Source of the DNA: Brucella anthropi ATCC 49188
GTDB lineage: Bacteria > Pseudomonadota > Alphaproteobacteria > Rhizobiales > Rhizobiaceae
DNA length: 64,000 bases
NCBI RefSeq assembly: GCF_000017405.1
Contig: NC_009669.1
Coordinates: 106,352 to 170,351, forward strand
Direction: 5' to 3'
The position numbers and the translations under genes are program-made. Of this stretch, positions 26,042 to 35,463 are shown piece after piece (position 1 is the first letter of the stretch; every line of letters starts with the position of its first letter). Below the pieces are notes generated by a model. It saw nothing but the letters and a program-made list of their open reading frames with translations. It had not been told where the DNA came from and did not search any database.

Positions 26042-26239
26042 ATGCCCGTCATACGTGTCGATTGGCTTTCCGGTCGCAGCCACGAGCAAAAGAAGGAAGT
26101 TGCCACGGTTTTCACCCGGGAACTGGCGCGCATCGCCAAATGCAAGCCGGACGATGTCCAGATCGTGTTTACAGACGTTGAGCGCAAGGACTGGTCCGTC
26201 GGCGGCGTGTTCGCCGAAGACCCGGCGCCCGAAAAGTAG
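26042..26239 (+). CDS. 4-oxalocrotonate tautomerase-like small enzyme
   Basis: A 65-residue protein beginning MPVIRVDWLSGRS. The proline after the initiator methionine is the general base of the tautomerase family, and VFTRELARIAKCKPDDVQIVFTDVERKDWSVGG matches the helix-strand pattern with a late aspartate/tryptophan active-site region. Members work as hexamers or trimers on enol-keto or haloacid substrates. AAAAGGAGAAGCAT lies directly before the ATG. It is 43 bases behind the dehydrogenase gene, so probably the last gene of that unit. Confidence 0.78.
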   Translation: MPVIRVDWLSGRSHEQKKEVATVFTRELARIAKCKPDDVQIVFTDVERKDWSVGGVFAEDPAPEK

Positions 26240-26410
26240 TCGTCGGGATGATCAACGGTGCGAGCTCCCACTTCGTGAGATAGGTGTACTTTCCGCAATT
26301 GCAATGCAACCCGAAGAGATAAGGGCAGGTGCGGACCTCACCTCTTAGACCACCCCGTCGAGACACGGTGACAGCGCGTTCCGGGTACCAAGTTCCTGTA
26401 AGGAGACGTC

Positions 26411-29400
26411 ATGTCGATCACGAAAATACTTGTTGCCAACCGATCCGAAATTGCGATCCGCGTTTTCCGGGCAGCCAACGAGCTCGGGATTAAAACCGTT
26501 GCGATTTGGGCGGAAGAGGACAAGCTGTCTTTGCACCGCTTCAAAGCGGACGAGTCCTATCAGGTCGGCAGGGGGCCGCATCTCGCCAAGGATATGGGAC
26601 CGATCGAGAGCTATCTTTCGATCGAGGAGGTGATCCGCGTTGCGAAGCTCTCCGGAGCGGACGCGATTCATCCCGGTTACGGTCTTCTGTCTGAAAGCCC
26701 CGAATTCGTGGAGGCCTGCAACAAGGCGGGCATCACCTTCATCGGACCGACGGCGGATACGATGCGCCAGCTCGGCAACAAGGTCGCCGCCCGTAATCTG
26801 GCGATTTCGGTTGGCGTTCCCGTTGTTCCCGCCACCGACCCACTGCCGGACGACATGGCGGAAGTGGAGCGTATGGCCGAGGAGATCGGTTATCCGGTCA
26901 TGCTCAAGGCATCCTGGGGCGGTGGTGGCCGTGGCATGCGCGCCATCCGCAAAAAGGAAGACCTTGCCCGCGAGGTGACGGAAGCCAAGCGCGAGGCCAA
27001 GGCGGCCTTCGGCAAGGACGAAGTCTATCTCGAAAAGCTGGTCGAGCGTGCGCGTCACGTCGAAAGCCAGATTCTCGGCGACACGCACGGCAATGTCGTG
27101 CATCTGTTCGAGCGTGATTGTTCGATCCAGCGGCGTAATCAAAAGGTCGTCGAGCGTGCGCCCGCGCCCTATCTGAGCGAAGCACAGCGTCAGGAGCTCG
27201 CCTCCTACTCTCTGAAGATTGCGGGTGCCACGAATTATATCGGTGCAGGCACGGTCGAATATCTGATGGATGCCGATACCGGCAAATTCTACTTCATCGA
27301 GGTCAATCCGCGCATTCAGGTGGAACATACCGTTACGGAAGTCGTCACCGGTATCGATATCGTCAAGGCGCAGATTCACATTCTGGAAGGCGCCGCCATC
27401 GGCACGCCGGAATCCGGGGTGCCGAGGCAGGAGGATATCCGCCTGAATGGCCACGCCCTCCAGTGCCGCATTACGACGGAAGACCCGGAACACAATTTCA
27501 TTCCGGATTATGGCCGTATCACCGCTTATCGCTCCGCTTCAGGCTTCGGTATCCGTCTGGACGGCGGCACGTCCTATACTGGCGCTGTCATCACCCGCTA
27601 CTACGATCCTTTGCTTGTGAAGGTGACGGCCTGGGCGCCGCGGCCCGACGAGGCGATCAACCGTATGGATCGCGCTTTGCGCGAATTCCGTATCCGCGGC
27701 GTGGCGACCAACCTCACATTCCTGGAGGCCATCATCGGCCATGACAGTTTTCGCAACAATACTTATACAACGCGCTTCATCGATTCGACGCCCGAGCTTT
27801 TTGCCCAGGTCAAACGGCAGGACCGCGCTACCAAGCTTTTGACCTATCTCGCTGATGTGACCGTGAACGGCCACCCGGAAACCAAGGGACGCGCAATTCC
27901 CTCGGACAAAGCGGCAAAGCCAATCGTGCCTTATATCGATGCGCCGACGCCCGACGGCACCAAGCAGTTGCTGGACAAGCTCGGCCCGAAGGGTTTCGCA
28001 GACTGGATGCGCAACGAAAAGCGGGTACTCGTCACGGATACGACGATGCGCGACGGACATCAGTCGCTGCTTGCGACCCGTGTCCGTACCCATGATATCG
28101 CCCGCGTCGCCAGCGCCTATGCCAAAGCGTTGCCACAGCTTCTGTCGCTGGAGTGCTGGGGCGGTGCGACATTCGACGTTTCCATGCGATTCCTGACCGA
28201 AGACCCGTGGGAGCGTCTGGCGCTGATCCGCGAAGGTGCTCCCAACCTCCTGCTGCAGATGCTTCTGCGCGGGGCAAACGGCGTCGGGTACAAGAACTAC
28301 CCAGATAACGTCGTGAAGTATTTTGTCCGTCAGGCCGCAAAGGGCGGCATTGATCTTTTCCGTGTCTTCGATTGCCTCAACTGGGTGGAGAATATGCGGG
28401 TCTCGATGGATGCCATCTCGGAGGAAAACAAGCTCTGTGAAGCGGCCATCTGCTACACCGGAGACATCCTCAATTCGGCCCGTCCGAAATACGACCTGAA
28501 ATATTACACCAATCTCGCCCAGGAACTGGAACGCGCAGGCGCGCATATTATTGCCGTCAAGGATATGGCGGGCCTGCTGAAACCGGCTGCCGCCAAGGTT
28601 CTGTTCAAGGCGCTGCGGGAAGAAACGGGTCTGCCGATCCATTTCCACACCCATGATACGTCAGGAATTGCGGCAGCGACGGTTCTTGCCGCCGTGGATG
28701 CGGGTGTCGACGCGGTCGATGCCGCGATGGACGCCTTCTCTGGCAATACGTCGCAGCCGTGCCTTGGTTCGATCGTGGAAGCGCTTGCCGGGTCGGAACG
28801 CGATACGGGCCTTGATACCGAATGGATTCGCCGCATTTCCTTCTATTGGGAGGCCGTGCGCAACCAATATGCGGCTTTCGAAAGCGATCTCAAGGGGCCG
28901 GCGTCGGAAGTCTATCTGCACGAAATGCCGGGTGGTCAGTTCACCAACCTCAAGGAACAGGCGCGTTCGCTGGGTCTCGAAAGCCGTTGGCACGAAGTGG
29001 CGCAGGCTTATGCCGATGCCAACAGGATGTTCGGCGATATCGTCAAGGTGACGCCGTCTTCGAAAGTCGTCGGTGATATGGCGCTGATGATGGTCAGCCA
29101 GGATCTGACAGTGGCCGACGTCCAGAATCCCGAGCGCGAGGTCTCTTTCCCGGAGTCCGTGGTTTCCATGCTCAAGGGCGATCTCGGACAATCGCCTGGC
29201 GGTTGGCCGGAAGCCCTGCAGAAAAAAGCGTTGAAGGGCGAAGCGCCCTATACCGTTCGTCCGGGTTCACTATTGGCGGATGCCGATCTCGATGCCGAAC
29301 GGAAGGCCATCGAGACCAAGCTGGAGCGCAAGGTCGATGATTTCGAGTTCGCGTCCTATCTGATGTATCCGAAGGTATTCACGGATTTCGCGCTCACCGC

Positions 29401-29884
29401 CGAAACCTATGGTCCGGTCTCGGTGCTTCCCACCCATGCCTATTTCTACGGAATGGAGGATGGCGAGGAACTGTTTGCCGATATAGAGCGCGGCAAGACG
29501 CTGGTCATCGTCAATCAGGCTTCGTCCGGCGTTGACGACAAGGGCATGGTGACGGTGTTTTTCGAAATCAATGGTCAGCCGCGCCGTATCAAGGTGCCGG
29601 ATCGGACGCATGGTGCTTCCGGCTTTGCCGTGCGCCGCAAGGCCGAACCTGGCAACGCGTCGCATGTCGGGGCGCCGATGCCGGGTGTCATCAGCCGCGT
29701 CTTCGTCAATCAAGGCCAGGAGGTCAAGGCCGGCGACGTGTTACTCTCCATTGAGGCGATGAAGATGGAAACGGCGCTTCACGCCGAGCGGGATGGCAAG
29801 ATCGCGGAAGTCCTCGTGCGCCCGGGCGACCAGATCGATGCGAAGGATTTGTTGGTGATTTTTGTCATACAGCCGCAAAATTAG
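26411..29884 (+). CDS. pyc: Pyruvate carboxylase
   Basis: A 1157-residue biotin enzyme that carboxylates pyruvate to oxaloacetate for anaplerosis and gluconeogenesis. It has an N-terminal biotin carboxylase domain (MSITKILVANRSEIAIRVFRA; ATP-grasp loop near residue 175; FIEVNPRIQVEHTVTE near residue 297), a carboxyltransferase domain from about residue 530 (TDTTMRDGHQSLLATRVRT) and a C-terminal biotinyl domain with the biotin lysine in EAMKMET near residue 1117. TAAGGAGACGTC precedes the ATG. An IS30 element starts only about 12 bases after the stop, and the C-terminal tail after DLLV (IFVIQPQN) looks longer than I expect, though the domain is intact. Cytoplasmic tetramer. Confidence 0.96.
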   Translation: MSITKILVANRSEIAIRVFRAANELGIKTVAIWAEEDKLSLHRFKADESYQVGRGPHLAKDMGPIESYLSIEEVIRVAKLSGADAIHPGYGLLSESPEFVEACNKAGITFIGPTADTMRQLGNKVAARNLAISVGVPVVPATDPLPDDMAEVERMAEEIGYPVMLKASWGGGGRGMRAIRKKEDLAREVTEAKREAKAAFGKDEVYLEKLVERARHVESQILGDTHGNVVHLFERDCSIQRRNQKVVERAPAPYLSEAQRQELASYSLKIAGATNYIGAGTVEYLMDADTGKFYFIEVNPRIQVEHTVTEVVTGIDIVKAQIHILEGAAIGTPESGVPRQEDIRLNGHALQCRITTEDPEHNFIPDYGRITAYRSASGFGIRLDGGTSYTGAVITRYYDPLLVKVTAWAPRPDEAINRMDRALREFRIRGVATNLTFLEAIIGHDSFRNNTYTTRFIDSTPELFAQVKRQDRATKLLTYLADVTVNGHPETKGRAIPSDKAAKPIVPYIDAPTPDGTKQLLDKLGPKGFADWMRNEKRVLVTDTTMRDGHQSLLATRVRTHDIARVASAYAKALPQLLSLECWGGATFDVSMRFLTEDPWERLALIREGAPNLLLQMLLRGANGVGYKNYPDNVVKYFVRQAAKGGIDLFRVFDCLNWVENMRVSMDAISEENKLCEAAICYTGDILNSARPKYDLKYYTNLAQELERAGAHIIAVKDMAGLLKPAAAKVLFKALREETGLPIHFHTHDTSGIAAATVLAAVDAGVDAVDAAMDAFSGNTSQPCLGSIVEALAGSERDTGLDTEWIRRISFYWEAVRNQYAAFESDLKGPASEVYLHEMPGGQFTNLKEQARSLGLESRWHEVAQAYADANRMFGDIVKVTPSSKVVGDMALMMVSQDLTVADVQNPEREVSFPESVVSMLKGDLGQSPGGWPEALQKKALKGEAPYTVRPGSLLADADLDAERKAIETKLERKVDDFEFASYLMYPKVFTDFALTAETYGPVSVLPTHAYFYGMEDGEELFADIERGKTLVIVNQASSGVDDKGMVTVFFEINGQPRRIKVPDRTHGASGFAVRRKAEPGNASHVGAPMPGVISRVFVNQGQEVKAGDVLLSIEAMKMETALHAERDGKIAEVLVRPGDQIDAKDLLVIFVIQPQN

Positions 29885-29896
29885 CCTGTTTTGTTT

Positions 29897-31013
29897 GTGA
29901 GGTCATGCTGAAGCGCGACTTTTTCGGTTCGAGCTTATTCACAGCGATGTTTGTTTGCGACAAGTTTTTGCCGGAAGACTTCTGCTGGTGTTTTGTACCC
30001 CAAACATTTGCGCGGCATATTGTTGAGACGATGACAGATGAATACGAGGTCTCGGTCACTCAACGTTAGCGGATCAAGGTCTCGGGGGAGCCATCGTCTT
30101 GTTCGCCTGTTGGTGTTTTCGACCGTTCCCTTTTGCCAGGGCGACTGCGGATCACAGAACCACGCTTGTGATCCGATCCCGGCCTGCAGGTAAGCCCATT
30201 CCGTGAACTCAGGGCCACGATCAAACGTGATCGAGCGCCGCGCCATTTGGGGCAGGGGTTGCAGTACCCTAATCACACCATCCATCACCGCACGTGACTG
30301 ACGATCATTGTTGCGCAACAAAACTGTGAAACGGCTTACCCGCTCGACCAGAGACGTCACATTGGCTTTGCCGAACTTCTTGCGAAACTGGATCAAATCA
30401 CACTCCCAGTGGCCAAATTGCTTACGTCTGGCGATCATGTCCGGGCGGTGCAAGATGCTCAGTTCCGGCGGAAATCGGCGTCCATGACGGCGCCGGGCAT
30501 GACGTGGACGTCGCCTGGCACGACGTTCAGGCAGATATTTCCAAAGCCCTTCTTTTCGACCGTCGTCGGAATAAACAAACTGATAGATCGTTTCATGACT
30601 GACAGAGATGGGGTGGCGCTCCAGTTGCATTCTCCCGGCAATTTGCTGCGGCGACCATCCATCGCTGATGTGCTTGATCACGGATTGACGCAAATGATCA
30701 AACCGGATGAGCTTGCGTCGTTTCGAGCGACGTTCACGTGCTTTCTGATCGGCAACCGTGCAGTAATAGCCAGTCAAGTCCGTGATCTGATCGTCGACAA
30801 ATCGATTGCGTTTCAACTCGCGGAAAACGGTTGAACGATGTCGTCCAAGTTTCTCGGCAATAATATCAACGGAGAGGTTTGCTGCGCGCCAGCGGGCGAT
30901 CTTGCGGCGTTCATCCAGATCAATATGCGCGTAGGTGCGTTCCATGACGGGTTCCTTGCTTAGGATAACTCATTGTTATCGCTTGCAAGTCGCACTTCAA
31001 GCTAGAACCCACC
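29897..31013 (-). mobile_element. IS30-family insertion sequence
   Basis: The element is bounded by imperfect inverted repeats of about 25 bases that share the core TGAAGYGCGACTT (29909-29921 on the left; the complement at 30987-30999 on the right). It carries one intact IS30-type transposase gene on the minus strand. The outer limits are approximate because no clear target duplication is seen. It lies directly behind pyc. Confidence 0.75.
29935..30945 (-). CDS. IS30-family transposase
   Basis: A 336-residue transposase. The N-terminal helix-turn-helix is YAHIDLDERRKIARWRAANLSVDIIAEKLGRHRSTVFRELKRNRF, typical of IS30. The catalytic core follows with WECDLI (first Asp), TFDRGPEFTEW (second Asp) and SPWQKGTVENTNRRTRRW (Glu), giving a complete DDE set. 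The length is normal, so the element may be active. Its first ATG at 30945 lies about 68 bases inside the right end. Confidence 0.95.
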   Translation of the reverse strand: MERTYAHIDLDERRKIARWRAANLSVDIIAEKLGRHRSTVFRELKRNRFVDDQITDLTGYYCTVADQKARERRSKRRKLIRFDHLRQSVIKHISDGWSPQQIAGRMQLERHPISVSHETIYQFVYSDDGRKEGLWKYLPERRARRRPRHARRRHGRRFPPELSILHRPDMIARRKQFGHWECDLIQFRKKFGKANVTSLVERVSRFTVLLRNNDRQSRAVMDGVIRVLQPLPQMARRSITFDRGPEFTEWAYLQAGIGSQAWFCDPQSPWQKGTVENTNRRTRRWLPRDLDPLTLSDRDLVFICHRLNNMPRKCLGYKTPAEVFRQKLVANKHRCE

Positions 31014-31129
31014 GTTGTTATAGGAGTTAGTTGCATAAGTTCTATTATGGAACTAAGCCATTGAAATAATTGAATAATACTATTGTTATGATGAACTGGC
31101 TATCTCTAGAATGTTACCCTATCGACAAT

Positions 31130-31909
31130 CTATTCAGCATTCGATTTGTGTCGGATGACGATGTTCCGACCGCTGGATTTAGCAGCATACATGGATTGAT
31201 CGGCACAATGAAGTAACTCATCGAGTTTCGTGGAAGGACAGTCGGCGATATCAACCAACCCCATGCTCACCGTGACCTTCAGGGGCTGGTTATCTGTTCC
31301 GGTAAAAGTTGCGTTCTGGACTCTTAAACGCACGCGAGAGGCTATTTTCTCGGCCTGTCTCGATGAGGTGTTGGGCAGCAGGATTGCGAATTCTTCGCCG
31401 CCCAATCGCCCAAATAAATCACCCTCACGCAGCTGATCGCGGACGAGTTGCGCAAAATCGATCAGGACCTTGTCGCCACTGGCATGGCCGTTCTGATCGT
31501 TGATCTGCTTAAAATGATCGATATCGAGCATCATCGCGGTCAAATCGCGGCCTGCAACGATGCTCTCCCTAAGCAGTTTTTGACCACGTTCCCGGAACGC
31601 ACTTCTGGAAAGAAGTCCGGTCAGAACGTCAAAATATGCTGCGCGCGATAGGTCAGACAGTTCCTTCTGTCGGGCAGCATTTATGGTTGCCACGAGAAGA
31701 GGTCCAAGGGACATCAGCGCAATGCCGAACCGCAAGGAAGGCTGAAACTCGTACATCTGCGAAAGGACGGGGAAAGCACCTATGACACCGGCGATGGACA
31801 ATAGGAGCCAGCTACAGGAGAGCATTGTCAGGATGGCAGTTGTAAACACTGGCCCGGTAAAAGAACAGGTATGGCGTTCCTCTGTCGCCCTCCTCAAATA
31901 AAGAGACAA
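31130..31909 (-). CDS. Membrane-bound GGDEF protein (probable diguanylate cyclase)
   Basis: A 259-residue protein that should make cyclic di-GMP from two GTP. Two hydrophobic segments near residues 22-45 and 60-75 anchor it in the membrane. The cyclase domain begins at AAYFDVLTGLLSRSAF, has DIDHFKQINDQNGHASGD for metal and GTP, and the active-site loop GGEEF in FGRLGGEEFAILLP. The start is the TTG at 31909, which lies one codon after the stop of the XRE gene on the same strand, so translation is probably coupled to that gene. There is no upstream ribosome binding site of its own. No EAL domain is present. Confidence 0.85.
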   Translation of the reverse strand: MSLYLRRATEERHTCSFTGPVFTTAILTMLSCSWLLLSIAGVIGAFPVLSQMYEFQPSLRFGIALMSLGPLLVATINAARQKELSDLSRAAYFDVLTGLLSRSAFRERGQKLLRESIVAGRDLTAMMLDIDHFKQINDQNGHASGDKVLIDFAQLVRDQLREGDLFGRLGGEEFAILLPNTSSRQAEKIASRVRLRVQNATFTGTDNQPLKVTVSMGLVDIADCPSTKLDELLHCADQSMYAAKSSGRNIVIRHKSNAE

Positions 31910-32440
31910 TCAGGATGCGGCGCGCGCCGCATCCTGACTGCCGCTTCCATCTATGCTATCCGGCTTGGTCTTCAAATGCTGGATGAAATTCGAAATCGCC
32001 GCGAGTGTCAGAGCGTCGAGCGTCCGCAGCTTGTCGTAAATCGATTTCGTCATCTCTGCTTCTTGGGCTGTTTCACCGAACAAATGCGGTGCGACCGGAT
32101 AGAGCAGTTCCATCGGCGACGTATCCAGGACCTCGCAAAGATGGATCAGCCGGGCCACTGTCAGTTTCGACGTCGCTTTTTCGTAGCGCGACAACACCTG
32201 ATGATGCAGGCCCAGCAAAGGCGCCAGCACCGTTCGGGGCATCTCGCGAATTTCGCGGAGTTCGCGGATCTGCGAACTGATCAGTTCTTCAATCTCGCCG
32301 GTGAGCGCCATAGGACCGAAGCTCACTTTTCTATAAATGGGCTTCTGTATTTGCGGGTCATCGACCTGTTCAAGCCCTAGAGTATCAATCCATTCTTCTA
32401 AAGTACGTCCCCTCATATCTCCTGCCAAACGTTGTTTCAT
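31910..32440 (-). CDS. XRE-type helix-turn-helix regulator
   Basis: A 176-residue protein. The DNA-binding region sits in the middle (ELREIREMPRTVLAPLLGLHHQVLSRYEKATSKLTVARLIHLCEVLDTSPMELLYP), the usual five-helix XRE arrangement with QVLSRYEK as recognition helix. The N-terminal 45 residues and the C-terminal helical tail are not familiar. It is directly followed, with no spacing, by the diguanylate cyclase gene, so the pair is one transcription unit and the regulator may set cyclic-di-GMP output or its own expression. The target is unknown. Confidence 0.78.
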   Translation of the reverse strand: MKQRLAGDMRGRTLEEWIDTLGLEQVDDPQIQKPIYRKVSFGPMALTGEIEELISSQIRELREIREMPRTVLAPLLGLHHQVLSRYEKATSKLTVARLIHLCEVLDTSPMELLYPVAPHLFGETAQEAEMTKSIYDKLRTLDALTLAAISNFIQHLKTKPDSIDGSGSQDAARAAS

Positions 32441-33039
32441 TCATTTCATGGGTAAATCAATGTACCCGATTTGGCTAGCTGGATGCGCTGAAAAATCACG
32501 TCATGACCGAATGGTTTGGGCACGTCGCTGCGCGACCGGCGCTCTATGCCATCGGCACGAAACCCGGCATTCTACCGGTTTCCGCCCATACGGGTTGCGA
32601 TCGCACTCGTGCAAGCCGCTTCGCGGCTCAACAAAAAATCAATAACCGAATTGGCTATCTCTTGTGTACACGGCCCGATGACTTCAGCATAGTGCGTCAA
32701 TCTCGGGCAACCGGAATGGTGCTGACGTCTTGCTAGCCCTTGGCGTCAATCACCTGGGAGCCGTCCTGCGTGCAAACAGGTCGGCTCCCTCCCTCTTTGA
32801 CAATCAGATCATGAATGACGACCGCCAAAGCGGTCGACTTTGGTTTCTCCAGTGAGGGAGAAAGAGCGTTGCCCTCTCCCCCTCGCAACGAGAAAAACGG
32901 TTTCCCCGTCCTTCCTCGCATCGTCCCGTTGGTCCTCAGCACGTGCAGGATCGACACAGATCCGCATGCGCGGATTTGCATCGACCCTCCGGCTGCGCCT
33001 CGGGCGGGCGAACCCCCTCCGTTTTTTTCATTGCCTCCC
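32441..33039. other. Long non-coding stretch with hairpins before leader B
   Basis: No convincing gene is seen in about 600 bases. A strong hairpin lies at 32756-32789 (GGGAGCCG/CGGCTCCC with a second inner CCTG/CAGG pairing), and a smaller one at 32820-32835 (GACCGC-CAAA-GCGGTC). The part from about 32850 on carries CCCTCTCCCC runs like those before leader A. The region may contain the promoter and 5' part of a long leader transcript. Confidence 0.4.
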
Positions 33040-33148
33040 CCTCTCCCGGTCTGACTTGCGACGCCGCAGGAGCAGGAGCGGGGCTCCTGCCCCATGGGCA
33101 AGCAAGACCGCTTCGCGGGAAAAGGGAAAAGGGAAAATGGAGAGCATC
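33040..33148 (+). promoter_or_regulatory. Structured GC-rich leader, copy B
   Basis: Nearly identical to the minus-strand segment 4136-4238, from CTCTCCCGGTCTGACTTGCG through the eight-base-pair GCAGGAGC/GCTCCTGC hairpin to the purine run before the start codon. In this copy the AAAAGGG repeat occurs once more than in copy A. It ends at the start of a ParB-like gene, whereas copy A ends at the start of an unrelated small gene. Confidence 0.6.
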
Positions 33149-35101
33149 ATGACCAATACGAACAAGCCAGCGACAATCATCGTCGCATTGAACAAGCTCG
33201 ATCGCGACCCGAAGAACGTGCGCAAAACCTACCGCAAGGAAGGCATCGAAGAACTGGCGGCAAATTTGCGCAGTGACGGTTATCAACCGTTGCAAAATCT
33301 GGTCGTGCGCAAGGGTGATAAGAAAGGTCGCTATTTCGTGACGGCTGGCGAGCGCCGCCGTCTGGCGCTGTTGAGTCTGGCCGAGGCTGGCGAGATTGCG
33401 GCAGATTTTGCGGTAGAGTGCAAGGAACGTGCCGCCGAGGATGCCACGGCAATCAGCCTTGCTGAAAACGCCATGCGCGAGGAAATGAATCCCGTTGACC
33501 AGTATGAAGCTTTCAAGGCTATGGCCGACGAGGGAAAAGACATTGCCGATATCGCCGCCCGTTTTGCTATTTCCGAAACGGTCGTTCGGCAGCGGCTTGC
33601 ACTGGCGCGTGTCGCTCCCGAACTGCTGCAATTGTTCCGCGACGAGGAAATTGGCTATAGCCAATTGAAGGCATTCACCATCTGCAATGATCATAAGCGC
33701 CAATTGGAAGTCTGGAACGCTCTACCTGACTGGAACCGTGACGCACACCGGATCAGGTATGCTCTGACCGAGGAAATGATACGGACAGATGACAAGCGCT
33801 TTGATTTCATCGGCGGTGTTGAGACATATGAAGCGGCGGGCGGAGCGGTCAAACGTGACCTGTTCGACACGCGCGACGGCGGATATGCCACGGATTCCGT
33901 CTTGCTGGAAAAGCTGGTTTCGGAGAGATTCACCGCGATTGCCGAGCAGGTGAAGGCAGAAGGCTGGCAGTGGGTCGAATGCAGCGCGGACATTCCGGAT
34001 GGCTTGCATCGCATGAAACGCTTCTATCCTGAAGACGTACCGTTGTCCGAGGACGATCAGGCGGCACTTGATGCTGCACAGGCTGAGTATGACGAACTTG
34101 CCGAATTGATCGAGCATGACGCTGCCGATGATCAGGCCGAGGCGAAGCTTGAAGCTGTTCAGGAGCGCATTGACGCCCTGACTGCCAAGACGGAAGCTTT
34201 CAGCCCCGAAGCGCTGGAACAGGCTGGCGCATTCGTGATGATGGACTACTACGGCAGGGCTCGCATCGAGCGCGGCTTTGTGAAGGCCGAGGCCGTGAGG
34301 GATGACGAGGACACCGAGAGCAGCGAGACGGAACAATCTTCCGAGATATCGGCTTCCGCCCTCCCGGTGATGACGCATAGTGCAGCATTGATCGAGGACC
34401 TGACCGCACATAAGACGGCAGCGCTGCGCATTGAACTGGCGAACAATGTGGATATTGCACTCGTTGCCGTGGTGCATTCCATGTTGATTGACGTTGTTTA
34501 TCCCTACGGCGGTCATAGCGCCTTGCAAATTCGTGTCACTCATGAGCGGCTTGAACGTTCCATGAAGGACGCGGAAAACTGCAACGGCTTGTCTGCTTTC
34601 AACGACCTTTCGGATCGCTTCGGCGATATTCTCCCCGGCAATCCCGATGAACTGTTCGATTGGCTGCGTGAGCAGCCACAAGACATGCTTCTATCGCTTC
34701 TGGCTTTTGCCGCCGCTCATTCTGTCAATGCGGTCGAGCCGAAATTCTGCCAGCGCAAGGGCGATGTGGCACAAGCCGATCAACTGGCCCGATCACTTGA
34801 CGTTGATATGTCAGATTGGTTCGAGCCGACCGCCGACAACTATTTCAATCACGTCAACAGGACGACGATTGAACTGGCAGTGGCCGAAGCCAAGGGCAAG
34901 GAGGCGGAATTGTCAGTCCGTGCCGCCAAGAAGAAAGGCGAAGCGGTCTTAATCGCAGAGCGCCTTGTTTCCGGAAGCGGATGGCTCCCTGTCTCCGTTC
35001 GGATCGCGGAGGAAACCGCAACCGAAACCATGGATGACGAAACCGGCGAGGAAACTGGATGCGCCGACGATGAAGCGGAGTTTTCCCAAGCGGCTGAATA
35101 A
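33149..35101 (+). CDS. Large ParB/RepB/Spo0J-family protein
   Basis: About 650 residues. The N-terminal ParB domain starts at PATIIVALNKLDRDPKNVRKTY, with GERRRLALLSL (CTP-binding box II-like) near residue 61, AISLAENAMREEMNPVDQYEAF near residue 100 and a helix-turn-helix at IADIAARFAISETVVRQRLALA. The remaining 450 residues are acidic and helical, with KKKGEAV and a DDETGEETGCADDEAEF tail. Large ParB-like proteins of this type are common on rhizobial plasmids and integrated elements, where they are thought to act in plasmid biology rather than chromosome partition. No ParA partner is next to it. I use the ATG at 33149 after GGAGAG; another at 33137 is possible. Confidence 0.8.
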   Translation: MTNTNKPATIIVALNKLDRDPKNVRKTYRKEGIEELAANLRSDGYQPLQNLVVRKGDKKGRYFVTAGERRRLALLSLAEAGEIAADFAVECKERAAEDATAISLAENAMREEMNPVDQYEAFKAMADEGKDIADIAARFAISETVVRQRLALARVAPELLQLFRDEEIGYSQLKAFTICNDHKRQLEVWNALPDWNRDAHRIRYALTEEMIRTDDKRFDFIGGVETYEAAGGAVKRDLFDTRDGGYATDSVLLEKLVSERFTAIAEQVKAEGWQWVECSADIPDGLHRMKRFYPEDVPLSEDDQAALDAAQAEYDELAELIEHDAADDQAEAKLEAVQERIDALTAKTEAFSPEALEQAGAFVMMDYYGRARIERGFVKAEAVRDDEDTESSETEQSSEISASALPVMTHSAALIEDLTAHKTAALRIELANNVDIALVAVVHSMLIDVVYPYGGHSALQIRVTHERLERSMKDAENCNGLSAFNDLSDRFGDILPGNPDELFDWLREQPQDMLLSLLAFAAAHSVNAVEPKFCQRKGDVAQADQLARSLDVDMSDWFEPTADNYFNHVNRTTIELAVAEAKGKEAELSVRAAKKKGEAVLIAERLVSGSGWLPVSVRIAEETATETMDDETGEETGCADDEAEFSQAAE

Positions 35102-35109
35102 GCCGCAGG

Positions 35110-35138
35110 CCGGTCGTGCGTTTCCCCCGCACGACCGG
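35110..35138 (+). terminator. Perfect hairpin after the ParB-like gene
   Basis: An 11-base-pair perfect stem, CCGGTCGTGCG and its complement, with loop TTTCCCC begins eight bases after the stop. It lacks a clear U-run but is the only structure between this gene and the VapBC promoter. Confidence 0.6.
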
Positions 35139-35157
35139 TTCCCGCCTTGAAATGGAT

Positions 35158-35179
35158 GTATATCCGATTTATAATATAC
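35158..35179 (+). promoter_or_regulatory. vapBC promoter with probable autoregulatory operator
   Basis: GTATAT (35158) and ATATAC (35174-35179) form an inverted repeat over a TATAAT-type -10 box at 35170-35175. The position, 36 bases before the antitoxin start, fits the usual scheme in which the VapBC complex represses its own promoter. Confidence 0.5.
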
Positions 35180-35214
35180 GAAATATACTCTCTGGGATAT
35201 CCAAGGAAAGAGCC

Positions 35215-35463
35215 ATGTCCCTTTACATTCGTGATAGTGCCGTTGATGAACTGGCGAAGAAGGTTCAGAAAATCACCAACGCGCCAAGCAAAACTGAAGC
35301 TGTACGGCAGGCGCTGCAAAATGAATTAAAGCGCGCAAAGGATTCTATACCGCTGCGCGACCGTGTCAAAGTCATTCAGGATGAATTCGCAGCCATTCTT
35401 GGTCCGAATCCGGAACCCTTTGATATGAAGAAGTTCAGCGATGAGCTTTATGAGGACGATTAA
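35215..35463 (+). CDS. vapB: VapB-type antitoxin
   Basis: An 82-residue antitoxin of the Rv0623/PSK-like group: MSLYIRDSAVDELAKKVQKITNAPSKTEAVRQALQNELKR is the DNA-binding ribbon-helix-helix-like part, and the acidic C-terminus (PFDMKKFSDELYEDD) should block the toxin. I start at the ATG at 35215, preceded by AAGGAAAGAGCC; a longer frame from 35116 runs through the promoter. Its stop overlaps the toxin start by one base (TAATG), which keeps antitoxin and toxin synthesis coupled. Confidence 0.9.
   Translation: MSLYIRDSAVDELAKKVQKITNAPSKTEAVRQALQNELKRAKDSIPLRDRVKVIQDEFAAILGPNPEPFDMKKFSDELYEDD

Noticed and set aside
33149..35101. Active plasmid replication or partition locus
   Set aside because: No ParA/RepA, RepC or origin-like iterons are next to the ParB-like gene, so it alone does not mark a replicon.
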